A DNA stretch of 9,610 bases, from NCBI GenBank assembly GCA_030039655.1, contig JASHVC010000347.1:1-9610 (forward strand), in the 5' to 3' direction. Shown here piece by piece: positions 7,611-9,610 of this stretch. This DNA is from Xanthobacteraceae bacterium. GTDB lineage: Bacteria; Pseudomonadota; Alphaproteobacteria; Rhizobiales; Xanthobacteraceae. Positions within the stretch are counted from its first letter, which is position 1, and every line of letters starts with the position of its first letter. A program made the position numbers and the translations under genes. The notes beneath the pieces were generated by a model. It saw nothing but the letters and a program-made list of their open reading frames with translations, was not told the DNA's origin and searched no databases.

Positions 7611-7617
7611 CCCTCCC
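7611..7617 (-). promoter_or_regulatory. Ribosome-binding site GGGAGGG of the thiolase gene
   Basis: A strong purine-rich site 6 nt upstream of the ATG at 7604, inside the 23-bp gap after the hydratase gene. Confidence 0.75.
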
Positions 7618-7627
7618 TGTATCGCCA

Positions 7628-8413
7628 TTATTCCGGCATGCGGACGCGAGGCGCGGTCTTGTCGAGAAATTGATTGAGCCGCGTGATCGATTCCGGGCTA
7701 CGCGTGTATTCAGCCACCATGCGTTCGAAGAACAGGCCGTCGTCGTAGGACATATCCTGAATGCGCGGCAGGCTGTTGGTGATGGCGAAGTTCGATAGCG
7801 GTGCGTTCTTGCAGATCTTTTCCGCGAGCTCCTTCGCTTTCGCCATCGACTGCCCTTTAGGTACGATATATTGGACGATGCCGTAGCGTTCGGCCTCTTC
7901 GGCCTTGAGCACGCGGCCGGTGAGCATCATGTCCTGCATGCGGGCAAAGCCGATGAGCCTCGCCACGCGGACCGAGCCGCCGCCGCCGATAAAGATGCCG
8001 CGAGTCCCTTCAGGCAGTCCGAAGTATGTGGTCTCATCGGCGACACGGATGTGCGCCGCAGCCGCCGTTTCAAGTCCGCCACCAAGGGTCGCGCCGTGGA
8101 GCGCTGCGATGAACGGGATGTTACCGCGCGCCATGGCCTCAAAATAAGTGTTACGATTGAATGGAAACGGCAACCGCTGCGAGCGCCCGTTCTTCCAATT
8201 CTCCGCCGCCCAGCGCAGGTCGAGACCGGCGCAGAAATTGTCGCCATGGCCGAAGATGATGCCGCATTTTGCTTCTTCGCCGGCGCGTTCGATGGCTTCT
8301 CGCAGCTGCTTCATGACTGTGGGATTGAAACAGTTGCGCTTGTCCGGCCGGTTCAAGCCGACGAGTGCAATCTCGCCGTCGAGTTCGTAGGTGACTGTCT
8401 GCTCGTCGCTCAT
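7628..8413 (-). CDS. Enoyl-CoA hydratase/isomerase (crotonase) family protein
   Basis: A cytosolic crotonase-fold enzyme expected to hydrate a 2-enoyl-CoA in the pathway encoded by this operon. It is 261 residues, the standard length. The first oxyanion-hole segment is NFCAGLDL (59-66) and the second is HGATLGGGLE (106-115). Both glutamates used by classical hydratases appear to be present: Glu115 in GGGLE and Glu135 in GLPEG. The typical GG-G-S-R-L stretch (143-153) and the C-terminal helices (LTGRVLKAEEAERYGIV) follow. The ATG at 8413 is chosen because it has AGGAG 6 nt upstream and begins just before the first beta strand. The frame stays open to 8497, but the extra 28 residues (Arg/Cys-rich) have no family counterpart. 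The presence of both acid/base residues favours hydratase over isomerase. A hydratase/lyase of the feruloyl-CoA type cannot be excluded because the NDP-forming synthetase neighbour also occurs in ferulate catabolism. Confidence 0.93.
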   Translation of the reverse strand: MSDEQTVTYELDGEIALVGLNRPDKRNCFNPTVMKQLREAIERAGEEAKCGIIFGHGDNFCAGLDLRWAAENWKNGRSQRLPFPFNRNTYFEAMARGNIPFIAALHGATLGGGLETAAAAHIRVADETTYFGLPEGTRGIFIGGGGSVRVARLIGFARMQDMMLTGRVLKAEEAERYGIVQYIVPKGQSMAKAKELAEKICKNAPLSNFAITNSLPRIQDMSYDDGLFFERMVAEYTRSPESITRLNQFLDKTAPRVRMPE

Positions 8414-8419
8414 GAACGT

Positions 8420-8424
8420 CTCCT
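8420..8424 (-). promoter_or_regulatory. Ribosome-binding site AGGAG of the hydratase gene
   Basis: AGGAG lies 6 nt upstream of the ATG at 8413. It decides the start in a frame that otherwise runs open to 8497. Confidence 0.75.
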
Positions 8425-8457
8425 GATCAAGCCGGCAGGGCCATTGGCGCACCGTTA

Positions 8458-8479
8458 TGCAATTTTGCGATGGATTGCA
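8458..8479. promoter_or_regulatory. Inverted repeat TGCAAT-N10-ATTGCA
   Basis: A perfect 6-bp inverted repeat with a 10-nt spacer in the 85-bp gap between the acyl-CoA dehydrogenase stop and the hydratase start, about 45 bp upstream of the hydratase ATG. The size would suit a dimeric (for example TetR-type) repressor site or a small RNA hairpin. A 6-bp match can arise by chance, so the role is speculative. Confidence 0.25.
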
Positions 8480-8498
8480 CGCACGCCGCTTCGTCAAT

Positions 8499-9593
8499 CT
8501 ATAGCGTCAGGTCGGCTATTTTCACATAGCGGCGCCGCTGCGCCGCCGCGTTGCCGAACAGCGAGGACAGCAGCATGGCGCGCTTAAGATAGAGGCCGAT
8601 GTCGTGCTCGTCGGTGAAGCCGATCGCGCCATGAAGCTGGATGCAGGCCTCGGTCACGGCCATGGCATCCTCTGACGCCTTGGCTTTGGTGGCGATGGCT
8701 AATGCGGGATCGATGCGGTGGGGTTCATTGTTAGCGGCAACTTGATAAACCAGCGAGCGTGTCGCTTCAGTGCGGACATAAGTGTTGACCGCCTGATGCT
8801 GCAGTGCCTGGAAGCTGCCGATCGGCTTGCCGAATTGTTTGCGGATGCGCAGGTATTCGAAGGTGATCTCCTGCGCTTTTTCCATCACGCCAAGCAGTTC
8901 GGCAGCGAACGCAAAGAGCGCGAGATGATGGAGTACCTCTACCGGATTGGGCGACGACGGCTGCGGCGCGATGAGATCGGTCGGCGTATCCGCGAAGCTC
9001 AGGGTCGCAAGCCTTCGGCCCTCCACGGTTTGTGTCGTCGTCAACGTGCAGCCGGGGGCGTCGCGCGCCACTAGGCCGAGAACGGGCCCATCGTGTCCGT
9101 TAGCGCTGACCAGAAAACCGTCGGCGCCGTCGGCGCACACAAACACCTTCTGACCGGTCAGACGGACCGGCCCGTCACCGCCTTTGGCCAGCGTGCGCGG
9201 CGCGGCCGGATCGTCGCCCTGCGCGCTCTCCTGCAGCGCTGGTACGACGAGCCACTCGCCCGCCATCACTTGGTGCAGCTTTGGATGCGGCGCGCGCGAC
9301 TGCGCAAGCACTGCGGCCGAGATGGCCGCGAGCCCCAGCGGTTCGCAGACGAGGCCGCGGCCTGCCTGTTCAAGCACCAAGGCCAATTCGGTGAGGCCCA
9401 GACCAAGACCGCTCGCCGCTTCCGGAACGACAATCCGAAGCCATCCAAGCTCCGCTGCCTGCCGCAACCTGGGCCGCGAAAAACCGGGAGTCTGTTCGCG
9501 TAACGCACGGGCCACCTTGGGCCCCGCCGCCGCGGCGAATTTGGCGGCGCTGTCGCGCAGCAGGCTTTGCTCGGAAGTGAGATGCAGCTCCAT
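8499..9593 (-). CDS. Acyl-CoA dehydrogenase family protein, probable non-catalytic-type subunit of a heteromer
   Basis: A flavin-dependent acyl-CoA dehydrogenase fold that would help introduce an alpha,beta double bond into acyl-CoA. It has 364 residues, slightly short of the 380 typical of MCAD-like enzymes. The N-terminal helical domain is at about 1-115 (LTSEQSLLRD; VVPEAASGLGLG), the beta-barrel at about 116-215, and the C-terminal helices at about 216-364. The signature RKQFGKPIGSFQALQH (251-266) and QLHGAIGFTDEHDIGLYLKRA (319-339) are clear. Where MCAD-type enzymes carry a catalytic Glu in a YEG motif, this protein reads SSLFGN (343-348), so that base appears absent. This pattern is known for one chain of heteromeric dehydrogenases such as the mycobacterial FadE pairs. 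The ATG at 9593 gives a normal family N-terminus, although its ribosome-binding site is weak. The frame is open to the window edge, so an upstream start cannot be formally excluded. It is the first operon gene visible here. Confidence 0.92.
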   Translation of the reverse strand: MELHLTSEQSLLRDSAAKFAAAAGPKVARALREQTPGFSRPRLRQAAELGWLRIVVPEAASGLGLGLTELALVLEQAGRGLVCEPLGLAAISAAVLAQSRAPHPKLHQVMAGEWLVVPALQESAQGDDPAAPRTLAKGGDGPVRLTGQKVFVCADGADGFLVSANGHDGPVLGLVARDAPGCTLTTTQTVEGRRLATLSFADTPTDLIAPQPSSPNPVEVLHHLALFAFAAELLGVMEKAQEITFEYLRIRKQFGKPIGSFQALQHQAVNTYVRTEATRSLVYQVAANNEPHRIDPALAIATKAKASEDAMAVTEACIQLHGAIGFTDEHDIGLYLKRAMLLSSLFGNAAAQRRRYVKIADLTL

Positions 9594-9610
9594 GATGCTC
9601 GACTGCAGAT

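Noticed and set aside
7086..7673. Open plus-strand frame of about 195 codons over the thiolase gene
   Set aside because: Antisense shadow of a conserved coding gene, with low-complexity composition and no ribosome-binding site.
8414..8497. Twenty-eight-residue N-terminal extension of the hydratase
   Set aside because: No family counterpart, and the internal ATG at 8413 has an AGGAG at ideal spacing. The extension also covers the intergenic dyad.
7871..8587. Long open frame on the plus strand (about 238 codons)
   Set aside because: It runs antisense to the well-supported hydratase and dehydrogenase genes, has no recognisable domain, and is explained by high GC and codon bias.

Overview
The window reads as chromosomal DNA of a GC-rich proteobacterium. 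Gene content and protein style best fit an alphaproteobacterium of the Rhizobiales (Bradyrhizobium/Rhodopseudomonas/Rhodoplanes type). That placement is an inference from sequence style; there is no rRNA or other marker gene here. The window is almost fully coding, with eight genes in two unrelated modules that converge near 3.84-3.87 kb.

Module 1 (about 1-3837) is sensory. On the minus strand a CheW-like coupling protein (1478-1996) overlaps by 4 bp a CheR-type protein methyltransferase (1-1481). The CheR has a C-terminal TPR-like helical region and runs off the left edge. This layout resembles alternative, Wsp/Frz-like chemosensory operons more than a flagellar chemotaxis operon. Divergently transcribed from it is a soluble histidine kinase (2254-3837) with an N-terminal receiver domain, then PAS, HisKA and HATPase_c. 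The divergent intergenic region probably carries promoters for both directions, but no convincing promoter box is visible.

Module 2 (3875-9593, all minus strand) is a compact five-gene acyl-CoA catabolic operon. In transcription order it encodes an acyl-CoA dehydrogenase, an enoyl-CoA hydratase/isomerase, a lipid-transfer-type thiolase, a DUF35 OB-fold partner protein, and an NDP-forming acyl-CoA synthetase. The last three genes are tightly packed. The synthetase would activate a carboxylic acid, the dehydrogenase and hydratase would desaturate and hydrate it, and the thiolase/DUF35 pair would cleave the chain. No 3-hydroxyacyl-CoA dehydrogenase is in the window. The substrate cannot be read from the sequence; a branched, cyclic or aromatic side chain is plausible.

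The observations most worth a second look are all in module 2. The DUF35 protein has lost three of the four expected zinc-ribbon cysteines. The thiolase keeps a Cys at the nucleophile position but has Tyr and Gln where catalytic histidines are expected. The dehydrogenase appears to lack the usual C-terminal catalytic glutamate. Together these suggest a non-standard, possibly retro-aldol, chain-shortening system with a missing partner subunit outside the window. No mobile element, CRISPR array, tRNA or rRNA was seen.
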